Of a stretch of DNA of 64,000 bases, positions 63,472-64,000 are shown one piece after another. The notes beneath the pieces were generated by a model. The model had not been told where the DNA came from. It did not search any database and saw only the letters and a list, made by a program, of their open reading frames with translations. Both the position numbers and the translations under genes were made by a program. This DNA is from Lachancea kluyveri NRRL Y-12651 (Eukaryota; Ascomycota; Saccharomycetes; Saccharomycetales; Saccharomycetaceae), in NCBI GenBank assembly GCA_000149225.2, contig CM000689.1, forward strand, positions 62,001 to 126,000, read 5' to 3'. The first letter of the stretch is position 1; each line of letters begins with the position of its first letter.

Positions 63472-64000
63472 TTACACAAAAGTTGCTGGCAAAAGCCCCA
63501 GCTTCTGCATTCTGATCTTGACCGCGTTTCTGTGCGCGTCCAGACCCTCGACCTGGGCCACGCTCATCACAGCCTTACCAATCTTGTCTAGACCCTCCGG
63601 TGTCACGTTTTGGGAGGTGATAAACTTCTGGAAGGTAGAGGTGTTGACACCGCTGTACTGTCTGGCGTAACCGTAGGTGGGCAGCGTATGGTTGGTACCA
63701 CTGGAGTAGTCACCACACGACTCCGGAGTGTACGCACCCACAAAGATGCTGCCGGCGTTGTCCACCAGCTTGACGTAGTCCTGTGCATTTTCGATCTGCA
63801 AGATCAGGTGCTCGGGAGCGTACTTGTTGGACATTTCGAATGCTTCCTCGTACGTGTCACACAACACGACGGAGCTGTGGGCGATGCACTTGCGGACAAT
63901 CTCGACACGAGGCAGCTGCAGGGCTTGCTCGTGGACCGCGTTCTGCAGGGCTTGCAGCTTCTGCTCGCTCAAACGCACACCGACCAGGATGACCTGGGAG
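63472..64000 (-). CDS. HIS4: Histidine biosynthesis trifunctional enzyme His4, 3' end
   Basis: C-terminal 175 or so residues of HIS4 (YCL030C), which runs off the right edge; the 5' part is outside the window. This portion belongs to the histidinol dehydrogenase domain, which oxidises L-histidinol to L-histidine in two NAD-dependent steps. Conserved blocks are ALQLPRVEIVRKCIAHS, MSNKYAPEHLILQI, NAGSIFVGAYTPESCGDYSS, GTNHTLPTYGYARQYSGV and the end GLDAHRNAVKIRMQKLGLLP. The zinc and substrate residues in the HTLPT segment are intact. Confidence 0.98.
   Translation of the reverse strand, partial: SQVILVGVRLSEQKLQALQNAVHEQALQLPRVEIVRKCIAHSSVVLCDTYEEAFEMSNKYAPEHLILQIENAQDYVKLVDNAGSIFVGAYTPESCGDYSSGTNHTLPTYGYARQYSGVNTSTFQKFITSQNVTPEGLDKIGKAVMSVAQVEGLDAHRNAVKIRMQKLGLLPATFV

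Overview
This is a stretch of nuclear chromosome from a budding yeast of the family Saccharomycetaceae whose lineage did not go through the whole-genome duplication. Almost every gene can be paired by protein sequence with a Saccharomyces cerevisiae gene. Those partners lie in two blocks: the left arm of chromosome III (SPB1 to HIS4) and the right end of chromosome IV (ACN9/SDH7 to KRE28). The window interleaves both blocks in one unduplicated order, with transcription directions preserved. A sphingolipid C9-methyltransferase, absent from S. cerevisiae, and moderately high GC in coding sequence fit the Kluyveromyces/Lachancea/Eremothecium side of the family. I cannot name the species. No coding intron is needed anywhere.

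Layout. 0-8.5 kb: sphingolipid C9-methyltransferase, SPB1 (rRNA methylation), PBN1 (GPI mannosylation) and one LRE1/HLR1 ancestor. 9.3-16.5 kb: QCR7, an Ap4A phosphorylase, CAB1 (pantothenate kinase), KRE28 (kinetochore) and RBA50, with a gene-free interval that may hold the snR84 snoRNA. 16.8-30 kb: SNA2, a DCG1-type racemase that breaks the shared gene order, a 65-residue GPI mannoprotein, AGE1 with a long N-terminal extension, the sporulation genes SPS1 and SPS2, and URC2. 30-46.7 kb: POF1, FPR2, EMC1, MGR1, PDI1, one tRNA-Asn, GRH1, GLK1, GID7 and ATG22. 46.7-50.1 kb: an amino acid permease after a 1.6 kb gene-free upstream region. 50.8-64 kb: SRO9/SLF1, GFD2, a serine/threonine-rich GPI wall protein, a dual-start glutaredoxin, LSB5, MXR2, EMI1, STE50, RRP7, SDH7 and the 3' end of HIS4, which runs off the right edge.

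How the genes work together. Apart from position there is no single pathway. Small functional themes are visible: ER folding and membrane biogenesis (FPR2, EMC1, PDI1, PBN1), spore formation (SPS1, SPS2, EMI1), mitochondria (QCR7, MGR1, SDH7, MXR2), ribosome biogenesis and translation (SPB1, RRP7, SRO9) and glucose handling (GLK1, GID7). Intergenic DNA carries many long T/A tracts, dinucleotide and triplet repeats and several compact dyads.

I found no new multi-gene system. The observations most worth following are the candidate snR84 locus, a dispersed 24-bp element with two copies nearly 49 kb apart, a 7-bp periodic repeat array, an RDEL tail on FPR2, the GFD2 protein with an apparently intact exonuclease active site, and four genes that interrupt otherwise exact ancestral order. 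S. cerevisiae gene positions and lengths quoted here come from memory.
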